From: Mycolicibacterium sediminis
GTDB taxonomy: Bacteria > Actinomycetota > Actinomycetes > Mycobacteriales > Mycobacteriaceae
Direction: 5' to 3'
DNA: 64,000 nucleotides
Assembly: GCF_010731735.1 (NCBI RefSeq)
Contig: NZ_AP022588.1
Coordinates: forward strand, 2,604,001 to 2,668,000
In this document: positions 1 through 8,256 of the stretch, one piece after another
How the letters are laid out: each line of letters starts with the position of its first letter
Position numbering within the stretch: the first letter of the stretch is position 1
Translations under genes and position numbers: made by a program
The notes under the pieces: model-generated
The model's database searches: none
What the model was told of the DNA's origin: nothing
What the model saw: only the letters and a program-made list of their open reading frames with translations

Positions 1-57
1 TTCTGCACCGGGCTGCCAAGGTAACCGATGCGCCGGCGGCCGCGACCCCGGGAACGG

Positions 58-1290
58 CTAGTTGTTCGTCGGTGGTGGTTGGAAGGGTGTGTACCACCAC
101 CATTGGGCGCGTTCGCCGAGTGGTCCGCGGCAGGGCGGCACGTCCGGCGGTGCAGTGGTGGGTGGTCGGGCCAGTGATGCGCCGGTGAGTTCGCGGCCGT
201 CGGCGTCGGTGACGACGAGGTGGTCGGCGGGTCCGGTGATGGTGATGGCGCCGCGGTGGTGGTGGCGGTGGTGGAACGGGCACAGCAGGACCAGGTTCGA
301 TGGTTCGGTGGGCCCGCCGTCTTCCCAGTGGACGATGTGGTGGGCGTGCAGGCCGCGGGTGGCGCCGCAGCCGGGGACCACGCAACCTCGGTCGCGGTGT
401 TCGAGGACGCGGCGTAGCCGGCGGTCGACGGTGCGGGTGGTGCGGCCGGATCCGATGACGCGGCCGTGGCGTTGGAACCAGACTTCGCAGGTGGCGTCGC
501 AGGTGAGGTAGCGGCGTTCGTCGTCGGCCAGCAGTGGGCCCAGGTGCAGTGCGGCGACGGGTTTGTCGGCGTCGACGTGGACGACGACGGTGGTGCGTTG
601 TCCGTGGGGTCGGCGGGCCACCTCGGTGTCCCAGCCCGCGTCGACCAGGCTGGTGAACGCGTCGACGCCGTCGGGGAAGGTCTCGTCGTCGCCGTGCTGG
701 TCGGCCTTCCAGTCCGCGATGAGCGCGTCGAGGTGGGATTGGTGGGCGGCTTCGAATTTCGCGGCGTCGAGGCGGGGGAGTCGGATCTTCCAGGTGGCGT
801 AGTCCTCGCCGGGTCCGACGGTCTTGGTGATGAAGCTGGTGGGTTGCGGCGACGGGGTGGGGTCGGGTCGCGGTTCGAGTTTGACCGCTTTGCGCAACTG
901 GTTGACGGTGGCCACTTCGGCGAGGTCGGCGTAGTGGTCGTCGGAGCCGTTGGCGGCGCGTTCGGCGATGACGCCGACCTGGTCGAGGGACAGTCGGCCT
1001 TCCCGGAGGCCGTCGGTGCAGCGGGGGAAGTCGTCGGCGCGTTGGGCGACGGCGACGACGGTCTCGGCGTTGCGGGCGGAGATGCCGGTCTTCCAGGCGA
1101 CCAGGGCGGCGATGGAGCGGCAGCCGGTGGATCCCCAGAGTCCGTCGCGGTCGATTTCGGCGATGATGTCGACGAGTCGGCCGTCGATGGCGTTGCGCTG
1201 TCCGGTCAGTTCGGCGATCTCCTCGAAGAATGCGTCGAGTCGGTCCACGGGGCGTCGCTCATCGGCCAAAGTGGCTGCGGCGGTGGACAT
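58..1290 (-). CDS. DUF222 / HNH endonuclease-domain protein (13E12 repeat family)
   Basis: This 410-residue protein has the two-part build of the mycobacterial 13E12 repeat family: a helical DUF222 region (about residues 20-290) and a C-terminal HNH nuclease domain (about 295-355). The HNH part shows paired cysteines (C303 and C308), an AHHIVHW motif, an N, and a final C-P-F-H-H group, so the metal-binding and catalytic residues look intact. A proline-rich tail follows. Such proteins are multicopy in mycobacterial genomes; a role in DNA cleavage is inferred from the domain only and no cellular function is established. It lies downstream of the SDR gene on the same strand, about 40 bases away. 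Start ATG at 1290. No repeats or integrase flank it, so nothing here marks it as a mobile element. Confidence 0.85.
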   Translation of the reverse strand: MSTAAATLADERRPVDRLDAFFEEIAELTGQRNAIDGRLVDIIAEIDRDGLWGSTGCRSIAALVAWKTGISARNAETVVAVAQRADDFPRCTDGLREGRLSLDQVGVIAERAANGSDDHYADLAEVATVNQLRKAVKLEPRPDPTPSPQPTSFITKTVGPGEDYATWKIRLPRLDAAKFEAAHQSHLDALIADWKADQHGDDETFPDGVDAFTSLVDAGWDTEVARRPHGQRTTVVVHVDADKPVAALHLGPLLADDERRYLTCDATCEVWFQRHGRVIGSGRTTRTVDRRLRRVLEHRDRGCVVPGCGATRGLHAHHIVHWEDGGPTEPSNLVLLCPFHHRHHHRGAITITGPADHLVVTDADGRELTGASLARPPTTAPPDVPPCRGPLGERAQWWWYTPFQPPPTNN

Positions 1291-1329
1291 GACACCATTA
1301 TCGCACCGGGGTCCGACAAGCCCGATCCG

Positions 1330-2094
1330 CTACCAGGTCTGCTCGGCCGACCGCACCAGGATCTCGTTGACGGCGACGCGGCGGTCCCGGGTGACCATGA
1401 AGACCACGGCCTCGGCGACGTCGGACGGCAGCAGCGGGACCATGCCCTCCGTGCGCCGAGCCGTGGCTTCGCGGTCGGCGTCGGGCAGGTGGTCGGTGAT
1501 CTCGGTCTGCACGGTGCCGGGTTCCACCAGGCCGACGCGGACCCGCGCGCCGAGGACTTCCTGGCGCAACGACTCGGAGAACGCGCCGATCCCGAACTTC
1601 GTCAACGAGTAGACCGCGGTGCCCGGTCTGGCGACGCGGCCTCCCGTCGAGCTGATGTTGACGACGTCGGCGACCCGGCGAGGTGACTCCCCTGCGGCGG
1701 AGATCAGGTGCGGTAGGGCGGCGCGCGTGACGTACAGCAGTCCGTTGACGTTGATCGACAGCATGTGCTCCCAGTCGGAGGGGTCGGCCTCGGCGGCCGG
1801 GCCGATGCGCATCACCCCGGCGTTGTTCACCACGACGTCTAACCGGCCCAGCCGCTGGACCGTGAATTCCACTGCGGCGAGGGCCTGTTCGCGGTCGGAC
1901 ACGTCGGCCTCGATGGTGACGGCACGCCCGCCCGCGGTCGTGATCCTCGCCTCGAGGTCGGACAGTCGGTCCCGCCGCCGAGCGACCAGGGCGACCGTCG
2001 CACCCTCGTCGGCCAGGGCGAGCGCGGTCGCCTCGCCGATCCCGCTGCTGGCGCCGGTCACGAGCGACACCGTGTCGCGTAGTCGTCCGGTCAC
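1330..2094 (-). CDS. Short-chain dehydrogenase/reductase
   Basis: A 254-residue classical SDR. The Rossmann cofactor motif TGASSGIG lies at residues 13-20, NNAG in the middle, and the catalytic pair Y162-S-L-T-K166 is present. The sequence alone does not tell the substrate, though the family uses NAD(P)H to interconvert alcohols and ketones. The open frame continues far upstream, but that part overlaps the SRPBCC gene in another frame. The GTG at 2094 (MTGRLRDTVSLVTG) places the glycine motif at the normal distance from the N-terminus, so I chose it. It is 17 bases after the SRPBCC stop and is probably co-transcribed with SRPBCC and DUF899. Confidence 0.88.
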   Translation of the reverse strand: MTGRLRDTVSLVTGASSGIGEATALALADEGATVALVARRRDRLSDLEARITTAGGRAVTIEADVSDREQALAAVEFTVQRLGRLDVVVNNAGVMRIGPAAEADPSDWEHMLSINVNGLLYVTRAALPHLISAAGESPRRVADVVNISSTGGRVARPGTAVYSLTKFGIGAFSESLRQEVLGARVRVGLVEPGTVQTEITDHLPDADREATARRTEGMVPLLPSDVAEAVVFMVTRDRRVAVNEILVRSAEQTW

Positions 2095-2111
2095 GACACC
2101 ATGATGCCCCG

Positions 2112-2582
2112 TCAGCGCACGGCGCGCTCCAGGGCGTCCAACGACTGCCCCAGGAACGACTCGGGAAACGGTGGCAGCCTGCCGATCTCGTCGCGCAGAG
2201 ACTGTGGAGTCCCGCTCCAGTCGTAGGTGATCGTGACGTCGGTGCCCGCGGCGCTGGGCACCAGGTCGTAACGCCAGACCCACCCTCCCGGGTCGTGGTC
2301 GCCGGCATCGGTGAGCTGGCCCGGCAGCCAGGCGATGGTGCGGTCCGGTACGAATTCGGTGACCACGTTGTGCATCACGTAGTGGCCGCCGGCCTTGTCC
2401 ATGAACATGTTGACGGCGAACATCTGACCGGTCTCGGTGAGCGGTGCGGTGTCGACCGCGTCGAGCACCCAGTCGTTGGGCTCGGTGTCCCGGTGGCGCT
2501 TCGGATCGGCCAGCAGGGCGAAGATCGTCGCCGGTGGGGCGGCGATGGTCCTGGTGACGGCCCAGCGTTCGTCGGTGCTCAC
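2112..2582 (-). CDS. SRPBCC (START/Bet v1-like) family protein
   Basis: A 156-residue protein beginning STDERWAVTRTIAAPP, the usual first strand of polyketide cyclase/dehydrase-like SRPBCC folds, and ending in an amphipathic helix (LGQSLDALERAV). Members bind hydrophobic ligands in a cavity under a curved sheet; no ligand can be named from sequence. The GTG at 2582 overlaps the DUF899 stop as GTGA, which implies translational coupling and decides the start over longer upstream options that would sit inside DUF899. The SDR gene follows 17 bases later. Confidence 0.85.
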   Translation of the reverse strand: MSTDERWAVTRTIAAPPATIFALLADPKRHRDTEPNDWVLDAVDTAPLTETGQMFAVNMFMDKAGGHYVMHNVVTEFVPDRTIAWLPGQLTDAGDHDPGGWVWRYDLVPSAAGTDVTITYDWSGTPQSLRDEIGRLPPFPESFLGQSLDALERAVR

Positions 2583-3313
2583 GCGCTCGATCCGTTCCGG
2601 CCCGCGGCCCCGTATGCCCGTGCGACGTCGGGGGAGTCGAGCCACTTCGAGTAGGTCGGCGACTGCGGCCACCCCTGCGGCGAGTCCTGCCACTCCTCCT
2701 GGCGCCCCCACGGCAGCAGGTCGATCAGGGCGAAGGTGTGGCTGAGCTGTTCGGTGCCGCGGCCGTTGGTGTGCCACGTCCGGTACACGTCATCGCCGTC
2801 GCGCAGGAACACGTTGACGGCGAAGCCCTCGCCCGGACCGGCGCCGACGTCGGCGCCGAACGAACTCTCCGACGACGAGTACCACTGCATGCGGTTGCCG
2901 ACCCTGTCGCGGTATGCCAGCGCCTCCTCGATGGGTCCGTTCGTCAGGATCACGAACCGGGCATCGTAGGAGTCCAGGAACTCCAATCTGGTGAACTGCG
3001 AGGTGAATCCGGTGCACCCGCCGCACTGCCATTCCGCACCGTCGGACCACATGTGGTTGTAGACGATCAGCTGGCTGCGCCCCTCGAACACCTCGGCCAG
3101 CGTGACCGGCCCGTCCTCGCCGATCAGCGTGTACTCGGGCATCCGAACCATCGGCAGCCGTCTGCGTTCGGCGGCGATGGCGTCGAGTTCACGGGTGGCC
3201 GCCTTCTCACGGCGGCGCAGGTCGTCGAGCGCGGACTGCCACGTCGCCTGGTCGACCACCGGCGGCTTGGCGGTCATGGTTTCCTCGGTCACGGATGCCT
3301 CCTCGAGAGTCAC
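2579..3313 (-). CDS. DUF899 thioredoxin-like protein
   Basis: A 244-residue member of the DUF899 family, which has a thioredoxin-like fold. Visible family hallmarks are an N-terminal helical region with a repeated R/E pattern (LRRREKAATRELDAIAAERRRLP), MVRMPEYTLIGEDG, a W-x-C-G-G-C motif in place of a classical CxxC (WQCGGCTGF), and a C-terminal HTFALIDLLPWGRQE segment. The Cys pair C-G-G-C could be redox-active, but no reaction is established. First gene of a three-gene minus-strand run with SRPBCC and SDR. A second Met (MTAKPP, about 12 codons in) is an alternative start. Confidence 0.85.
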   Translation of the reverse strand: MTLEEASVTEETMTAKPPVVDQATWQSALDDLRRREKAATRELDAIAAERRRLPMVRMPEYTLIGEDGPVTLAEVFEGRSQLIVYNHMWSDGAEWQCGGCTGFTSQFTRLEFLDSYDARFVILTNGPIEEALAYRDRVGNRMQWYSSSESSFGADVGAGPGEGFAVNVFLRDGDDVYRTWHTNGRGTEQLSHTFALIDLLPWGRQEEWQDSPQGWPQSPTYSKWLDSPDVARAYGAAGRNGSSA

Positions 3314-3353
3314 GGGTGCTGCTCGACGTGTTGACCACGCGCCGGCCGGAAAC

Positions 3354-4058
3354 TCATCGCGGCGGGTCGACGGGGACGCCGTTCCAGTCGAGCAGCGTCC
3401 ACCCGTCGTGCGGGTTGCCGCGGACGATCACTCGCCCGGTGTTCGGCAGCGATTGCGTCTCGGCGAGTTCCAGTGGCGGGTCGACCGTGTTCATCAGGGT
3501 CCAGATCGCGATGGCCGCGCCGTGGGAGAAGGCGACGGGATTCTGCTCGCCGCTGCGGTAGACGGTGTCCACGGCCTCGTCGAAGCGGGCGTCGAACTCG
3601 TTGCCGTCGATCGAACCCGGGATGCGTGCGGATCGGTCGCCGGTCAGCCACGCGCGGAGCGGCCCCAGGTAGCCCTCGCCGGCATCCTTCTCGGGCCGGC
3701 CCTCGAGATCGCCCGCCTCGATCTCGCGCAGCCCCGGCAGGACGACGACGTCGCGATGGATGTCGTCGGCGAACGGCTGGGCCGTCTGCTGCGTGCGGAT
3801 CATTGTGGAGGCGTAGACGCCGTCGTGCGGCGTCGTGGCCAGCTCGGCGGCGACGTCCTCGGCCTGCACCTCGCCCTTCGGCGTAAGCGACGGACCGGGC
3901 ACCGACGTGTCGATGAGGCCGCTGGCGTTGCCCGCGGACTCCGCATGCCGCACGAAGGTGATGGTGACGTCGCGGTCGGCCCACGCCGGCGCGCTCGTCA
4001 CGCCCGCAGTCAGGACCAGGGCAGCCAACGCGGCGACCACGCGGTTGGGGGACGACAC
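3354..4058 (-). CDS. Secreted histidine phosphatase (phosphoglycerate-mutase-like)
   Basis: A 234-residue protein with a Sec signal peptide (hydrophobic residues 7-23, probable cleavage after APAWA near residue 27) followed by a branch-1 histidine phosphatase domain. The phospho-accepting histidine is H38 in the V-R-H-A-E-S motif. The second catalytic histidine is in the FSHGAAI motif, and the TMIRTQQTA segment supplies the usual arginine. The substrate is unknown, and export suggests an extracytoplasmic phosphoester. Gene ends at TGA 3354 and starts at ATG 4058, divergent from the RibD-C-like gene across a hairpin-rich gap. Confidence 0.88.
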   Translation of the reverse strand: MSSPNRVVAALAALVLTAGVTSAPAWADRDVTITFVRHAESAGNASGLIDTSVPGPSLTPKGEVQAEDVAAELATTPHDGVYASTMIRTQQTAQPFADDIHRDVVVLPGLREIEAGDLEGRPEKDAGEGYLGPLRAWLTGDRSARIPGSIDGNEFDARFDEAVDTVYRSGEQNPVAFSHGAAIAIWTLMNTVDPPLELAETQSLPNTGRVIVRGNPHDGWTLLDWNGVPVDPPR

Positions 4059-4094
4059 CCGAACCAGTCTGGTGCATGGGTGGGGACATGTGAA

Positions 4095-4177
4095 GCCCTC
4101 CCCGTTTCGGGGAGGGCCTCGGGCGAATCGTTCGCGACTTCAGATGCATCGCAACCACTTTCGCCTGCGGTGCATCT
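4095..4177. other. Cluster of three hairpins in divergent intergenic region
   Basis: Three inverted repeats lie in 83 bases: a perfect 10-bp stem with a TTT loop (4095-4117, arms GCCCTCCCCG/CGGGGAGGGC), GCGAA-TCG-TTCGC (4123-4135), and a 12-bp stem with one G-T wobble and a 12-base loop (4142-4153 with 4166-4177, arms AGATGCATCGCA/TGCGGTGCATCT). There is no T-tract on either strand, so intrinsic termination is unlikely. It could be a structured leader of the plus-strand gene at 4247, a small RNA, or operator DNA. The structure is seen directly; the function is unknown. Confidence 0.5.
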
Positions 4178-4246
4178 CGTGACTCGAGCCTATCCGCCGC
4201 GGGTCGGGGTGTCGACGTACTCATCGGGAACGCATATGTTCACTCC

Positions 4247-4819
4247 ATGGGCAAGGTCGTCGTGACGAACTGGGTCACGCTGGACGGGGTGATGCAGGCG
4301 CCGGGGCGGCCCGACGAGGACACCCGCGACGGCTTCGGCGCAGGCGGCTGGGCCACGCCCTTCGCCGACCCGGTGGTCGGCGCGACGATGGGCGAGCGCA
4401 TGTCGGCCGACTTCGCGTGGCTGTTCGGACGGCGCACCTACGAGGACCTGCTCGCGTCCTGGAACGACCAGGGTGGGCCGTTCCAGGACGCGCTCAACGG
4501 CACCCGCAAGTACGTCGCCTCGGCCGACGCCGGCACCGATCTGCGCTGGCCGAACTCGGAGTTGCTGCACGGCGACGTGCCCGCCGAGGTCGCCGCCCTG
4601 AAGCGGCGCTCGGAGGCCAACCTGGTGATCATGGGCAGTGGCGTGCTGATCGCCTCGCTGGCGGCGGCGAACCTGATCGACGAGTACGTGCTGATGATCG
4701 CGCCGATCGTGGTGGGCCGGGGTCGGCGCCTGTTCGACGAGGGCGCACGCGCCTCGCTGACCCTGCTCGACTGCACGTCGACGAGCACCGGTGTCGTGAT
4801 CGCGACGTACTCGACCTAG
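4247..4819 (+). CDS. Dihydrofolate-reductase-like (RibD C-terminal domain) protein
   Basis: A 190-residue protein of the RibD_C/bacterial DHFR-like superfamily. Hallmarks are the N-terminal VVVTNWVTLDGVMQAPG strand-loop, FGRRTYEDL near residue 63, and the C-terminal ...VIMGSGVLIASL...LIDEYVLMIAPIVVGRGRRLF block, which carries the NADPH-binding glycine motif. Members reduce pteridine- or riboflavin-precursor-like substrates with NADPH, and most stand-alone actinobacterial copies are uncharacterised. Length and both motif blocks are complete. The stop is only a few bases before the LexA box of dnaE2, so it has its own unit and reads toward dnaE2. Confidence 0.85.
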   Translation: MGKVVVTNWVTLDGVMQAPGRPDEDTRDGFGAGGWATPFADPVVGATMGERMSADFAWLFGRRTYEDLLASWNDQGGPFQDALNGTRKYVASADAGTDLRWPNSELLHGDVPAEVAALKRRSEANLVIMGSGVLIASLAAANLIDEYVLMIAPIVVGRGRRLFDEGARASLTLLDCTSTSTGVVIATYST

Positions 4820-4822
4820 CCG

Positions 4823-4838
4823 TCGAACGGATGTTCGA
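4823..4838 (+). promoter_or_regulatory. LexA-binding SOS box of dnaE2
   Basis: TCGAACGGATGTTCGA is a perfect palindrome of TCGAAC, four bases, GTTCGA, the known mycobacterial LexA consensus. It ends 13 bases before the dnaE2 GTG and abuts a TAGATT -10 hexamer, so bound LexA would block the promoter until DNA damage. Confidence 0.95.
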
Positions 4839-4839
4839 C

Positions 4840-4845
4840 TAGATT
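4840..4845 (+). promoter_or_regulatory. -10 element of dnaE2 (leaderless)
   Basis: TAGATT fits the actinobacterial TANNNT -10 pattern. Its last base is 7 bases before the GTG at 4852, so transcription would start at or next to the start codon and give a leaderless message. Position is seen; the transcription start is inferred. Confidence 0.5.
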
Positions 4846-4851
4846 CGAGGG

Positions 4852-7800
4852 GTGGGCTGGAACGACGGGCCGTCGACGTGGACGGAGATGAACCGCGTCC
4901 TCACCAGCAAGCCCAGGCGCGCCGGCCTGCCGATGGCCGAGCCGACGGGTGACGGTGGCGACAGTCCGGCCTGGTCACGCAAGCGCGGCGCCTACGAGCC
5001 GGTGGGGGAGAAGCGGCAGAACTCGTCGGTGCGGTACGCCGAATTGCACACCCACTCCGCGTACAGCTTCCTCGACGGCGCGAGCACGCCCGAGGAGCTG
5101 GTGGAGGAGGCTGCCCGGCTGGACCTGCGAGCGATCGCACTGACCGATCACGACGGGCTGTACGGCGTCGTCCGGTTCGCCGAGGCGGCCAAGGAGCTCG
5201 ACGTGTCGACGGTGTTCGGCGCCGAGTTGTCGCTGGGCAACGTGCCCCGCACCGAGGATCCCGACCCGCCCGGGCCACACCTGCTGGTCCTGGCCCGCGG
5301 GCCCGAGGGGTACCGCAGGCTGTCCCGGGAGATCGCGAAAGCCCACCTGGCCGGCGGCGAGAAGGGCAAGCCGCGCTACGACTACGACACCCTGTCCGAG
5401 GCCGCGGGTGGCCACTGGCACGTCCTCACCGGATGCCGCAAGGGACACGTGCGGCAGGCCCTCGCGACGGGTGGGCCGGACGCCGCCGATGCGGCGCTCG
5501 CCGATCTGGTGGACAGGTTCGGCGCGGATCGCGTCAGCGTCGAACTCAACCGGCACGGCCACCCGCTCGACGACGAACAGAACGCCGTCCTGGCGGGGCT
5601 CGCGCCGCGCTTCGGGGTGAACGTCGTCGCCACCACCGCCGCGCACTTCGCCGAGCCGTCGCGCGGCAGGCTGGCCATGGCGATGGGAGCCATCCGGGCG
5701 CGCAACTCGATGGACGAGGCGGCCGGCTGGCTGGCACCGCTGGGTGGCGCGCACCTGCGGTCGGGTGAGGAGATGGCCCGACTGTTCTCGCACTGCCCCG
5801 ACATCGTCTCCGCTGCAGCCGATCTCGGTGAGCAATGTTCCTTCGCGTTGACGTTGATCGCACCCCAGCTGCCGCCCTTCGCCGTGCCCGAGGGACACAC
5901 CGAGGACAGCTGGCTGCGGCAGCGCACCATGACGGGCGCCGAGCGGCGGTACGGGCCTCGGGAGCGGGCGCCCCAGGCGTACGCGCAGATCGAGCACGAG
6001 CTGAAGGTCATCGCCCGGTTGAACTTCCCGGGTTACTTCCTGGTGGTCGACGACATCACGCGGTTCTGTCGGGAGAGCGGCATCCTCTGTCAGGGTCGGG
6101 GGTCGGCGGCCAACTCGGCGGTCTGCTACGCCCTCGGCGTCACGAACGTCGACCCGGTGGCCAACGGCCTGCTCTTCGAACGGTTCCTGTCGCCGGCGCG
6201 CGACGGGCCACCGGACATCGACATCGACATCGAGTCGGATCTGCGGGAGCAGGCCATCCAGTACGTCTACGACCGCTACGGCCGTGACTACGCCGCGCAG
6301 GTGGCCAACGTCATCACCTATCGCGGCCGCAGCGCGGTCCGCGACATGGCCCGCGCGCTCGGCTACTCCCAGGGGCAGCAGGACGCGTGGAGCAAGCACA
6401 TCAGCCGGTGGAACGGGCTGCCCGATTCGCCCGACGTCGAGGACATCCCCGAGTCGGTGATCGATCTGGCGCTGCAGGTGAAGAACCTGCCCCGGCACAT
6501 GGGCATCCACTCCGGCGGCATGGTGATCTGCGATCGCCCCATCGCCGACGTGTGCCCGGTCGAATGGGCGCGGATGGCGAACCGCAGCGTCCTGCAGTGG
6601 GACAAGGATGACTGTGCCGCAATCGGTTTGGTGAAGTTCGACATGCTCGGACTCGGCATGCTCTCGGCGCTGCACTACTGCATCGACCTGGTCGCCGAGC
6701 ACAAGGGCATCGAGGTCGACCTGTCGCAGCTGGACCTGTCCGAACCGGCCGTCTACGAGATGCTGCAGCGCGCCGACTCGGTCGGGGTGTTCCAGGTCGA
6801 GTCGCGCGCGCAGATGGCGACCCTGCCCAGGCTGAAGCCACGGCTGTTCTACGACCTGGTGGTCGAGGTCGCGCTGATCCGGCCGGGACCCATCCAGGGC
6901 GGGTCGGTGCATCCGTACATCAAGCGGCGCAACGGCGAGGAGGAGGTCACCTACGACCACCCGTCGATGGAACCCGCGCTGCACAAGACGCTGGGGGTGC
7001 CGCTGTTCCAGGAGCAGCTGATGCAGCTGGCCGTCGATTGCGCAGGGTTCTCCGGCGCCGAGGCCGATCAGCTGCGCAGGGCGATGGGCTCCAAGCGGTC
7101 GACCGAGAAGATGCGCAGGCTGCGCGACCGGTTCTACGACGGCATGCGCACCAAGCACGGCATCACCGGTCCGGTGGCCGACCGGATCTACGAGAAGCTG
7201 GAGGCGTTCGCGAACTTCGGTTTCCCCGAGAGCCATTCGCTGAGCTTCGCGTCGCTGGTGTTCTACTCGTCGTGGTTCAAGCTGCACCATCCGGCCGTGT
7301 TCTGCGCCGCCCTGCTGCGGGCGCAACCGATGGGTTTCTACTCGCCGCAGTCGCTGGTGGCCGACGCCCGGCGGCACGGCGTCGTGGTGCGCGGGCCCGA
7401 CGTCAACGCCAGCCTCGCGCACCCGACGCTGGAGAACGCCGGGCTGGACGTGCGGATGGGGCTGGGCAGCGTCCGTCACATCGGCACCGAGCTGGCCCAG
7501 CAGATCGTCGACGACCGAAATGCCAATGGGCCGTTCACGTCTCTGGTCGACCTGACCGGACGGGTCCAGCTGTCCGTGCCCCAGACCGAGGCGCTGGCCA
7601 CCGGGGGCGCGCTGGGATGCTTCGGCATCGATCGCCGCGAGGCGCTGTGGGCGGCGGGGGCGGCGGCCAGTCAGCGCGCGGACCGGTTGCCCGGCGTCGG
7701 ATCGTCGTCGCACGTGCCGTCGCTGCCCGGCATGACACATCTGGAGCTGACGGCGGCCGACGTGTGGGCCACCGGCGTCTCGCCCGACAGCCACCCCGTC

Positions 7801-8145
7801 CAGTTCCTGCGCGAACGGCTGGAGGAGATGGGCGTCGTCCCCGCCGACCGGCTGCTGTCGGTGCCCGACGGCACCCGGGTGCTGGTCGCGGGCGCCGTGA
7901 CGCATCGGCAGCGCCCGGCCACCGCGCAGGGCGTGACGTTCCTGAACCTCGAGGACGAGACCGGCATGGTCAACGTGGTGTGCTCGCGGGGGGTGTGGGC
8001 GCGGCAACGCCGACTCGCGCAGACGGCCTCGGCACTGATCATCCGCGGCATCGTGCAGAACGCGACGGGCGCGGTCACCGTGGTGGCCGACCAGTTGCGT
8101 CCCGTCGACCTGCGGGTGATGTCGAGGTCCCGCGACTTCCAGTAG
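4852..8145 (+). CDS. dnaE2: Error-prone DNA polymerase III alpha subunit DnaE2
   Basis: A 1097-residue C-family polymerase that performs damage-induced translesion synthesis in mycobacteria with ImuA' and ImuB, which are not in this window. The N-terminal segment (MGWNDGPSTW...LTSKPRRAG) is typical of mycobacterial DnaE2. A PHP domain begins with the metal ligands at H66-T-H68. The palm has P-D-I-D-I-D-I-E, with aspartates at 455, 457 and 459. The helix-hairpin-helix region follows, and an OB fold (about 1005-1050, VLVAGAVTHRQRPATAQG) closes the protein, which ends with RSRDFQ. DnaE2 lacks the long C-terminal tail of replicative DnaE1, as here. A perfect LexA box sits 13 bases upstream. GTG start chosen from the conserved N-terminus. 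Confidence 0.97.
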   Translation: MGWNDGPSTWTEMNRVLTSKPRRAGLPMAEPTGDGGDSPAWSRKRGAYEPVGEKRQNSSVRYAELHTHSAYSFLDGASTPEELVEEAARLDLRAIALTDHDGLYGVVRFAEAAKELDVSTVFGAELSLGNVPRTEDPDPPGPHLLVLARGPEGYRRLSREIAKAHLAGGEKGKPRYDYDTLSEAAGGHWHVLTGCRKGHVRQALATGGPDAADAALADLVDRFGADRVSVELNRHGHPLDDEQNAVLAGLAPRFGVNVVATTAAHFAEPSRGRLAMAMGAIRARNSMDEAAGWLAPLGGAHLRSGEEMARLFSHCPDIVSAAADLGEQCSFALTLIAPQLPPFAVPEGHTEDSWLRQRTMTGAERRYGPRERAPQAYAQIEHELKVIARLNFPGYFLVVDDITRFCRESGILCQGRGSAANSAVCYALGVTNVDPVANGLLFERFLSPARDGPPDIDIDIESDLREQAIQYVYDRYGRDYAAQVANVITYRGRSAVRDMARALGYSQGQQDAWSKHISRWNGLPDSPDVEDIPESVIDLALQVKNLPRHMGIHSGGMVICDRPIADVCPVEWARMANRSVLQWDKDDCAAIGLVKFDMLGLGMLSALHYCIDLVAEHKGIEVDLSQLDLSEPAVYEMLQRADSVGVFQVESRAQMATLPRLKPRLFYDLVVEVALIRPGPIQGGSVHPYIKRRNGEEEVTYDHPSMEPALHKTLGVPLFQEQLMQLAVDCAGFSGAEADQLRRAMGSKRSTEKMRRLRDRFYDGMRTKHGITGPVADRIYEKLEAFANFGFPESHSLSFASLVFYSSWFKLHHPAVFCAALLRAQPMGFYSPQSLVADARRHGVVVRGPDVNASLAHPTLENAGLDVRMGLGSVRHIGTELAQQIVDDRNANGPFTSLVDLTGRVQLSVPQTEALATGGALGCFGIDRREALWAAGAAASQRADRLPGVGSSSHVPSLPGMTHLELTAADVWATGVSPDSHPVQFLRERLEEMGVVPADRLLSVPDGTRVLVAGAVTHRQRPATAQGVTFLNLEDETGMVNVVCSRGVWARQRRLAQTASALIIRGIVQNATGAVTVVADQLRPVDLRVMSRSRDFQ

Positions 8146-8244
8146 GTCCGATTCGCCGACTGTGGGCCTCGTGCACGCGGTTTCATCCAATTGCGTACAC
8201 AGCACCCACACTCGGCGGCTGATCAGCGTCCCAGCGCGCGAATG

Positions 8245-8250
8245 TAGTCT
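8245..8250 (+). promoter_or_regulatory. -10 element of nitroreductase gene (leaderless)
   Basis: TAGTCT matches TANNNT and ends 7 bases before the ATG at 8257, placing the predicted transcription start on the start codon. No Shine-Dalgarno-like sequence lies just upstream, which agrees with a leaderless message. Confidence 0.45.
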
Positions 8251-8256
8251 CCGAGA

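Noticed and set aside
58..1290. DUF222/HNH gene as part of a mobile element or homing endonuclease
   Set aside because: No terminal repeats, integrase, intron or target duplication around it. The family is an ordinary multicopy chromosomal one in mycobacteria.
466..1686. Plus-strand Gly/Val/Asp-rich frame opposite the DUF222 gene and the SDR
   Set aside because: Repetitive composition without any domain, antisense to two genes with intact motifs.
4095..4117. Intrinsic transcription terminator
   Set aside because: Perfect stem-loop but no T-tract on either strand, and both flanking genes diverge, so there is no upstream gene to terminate.
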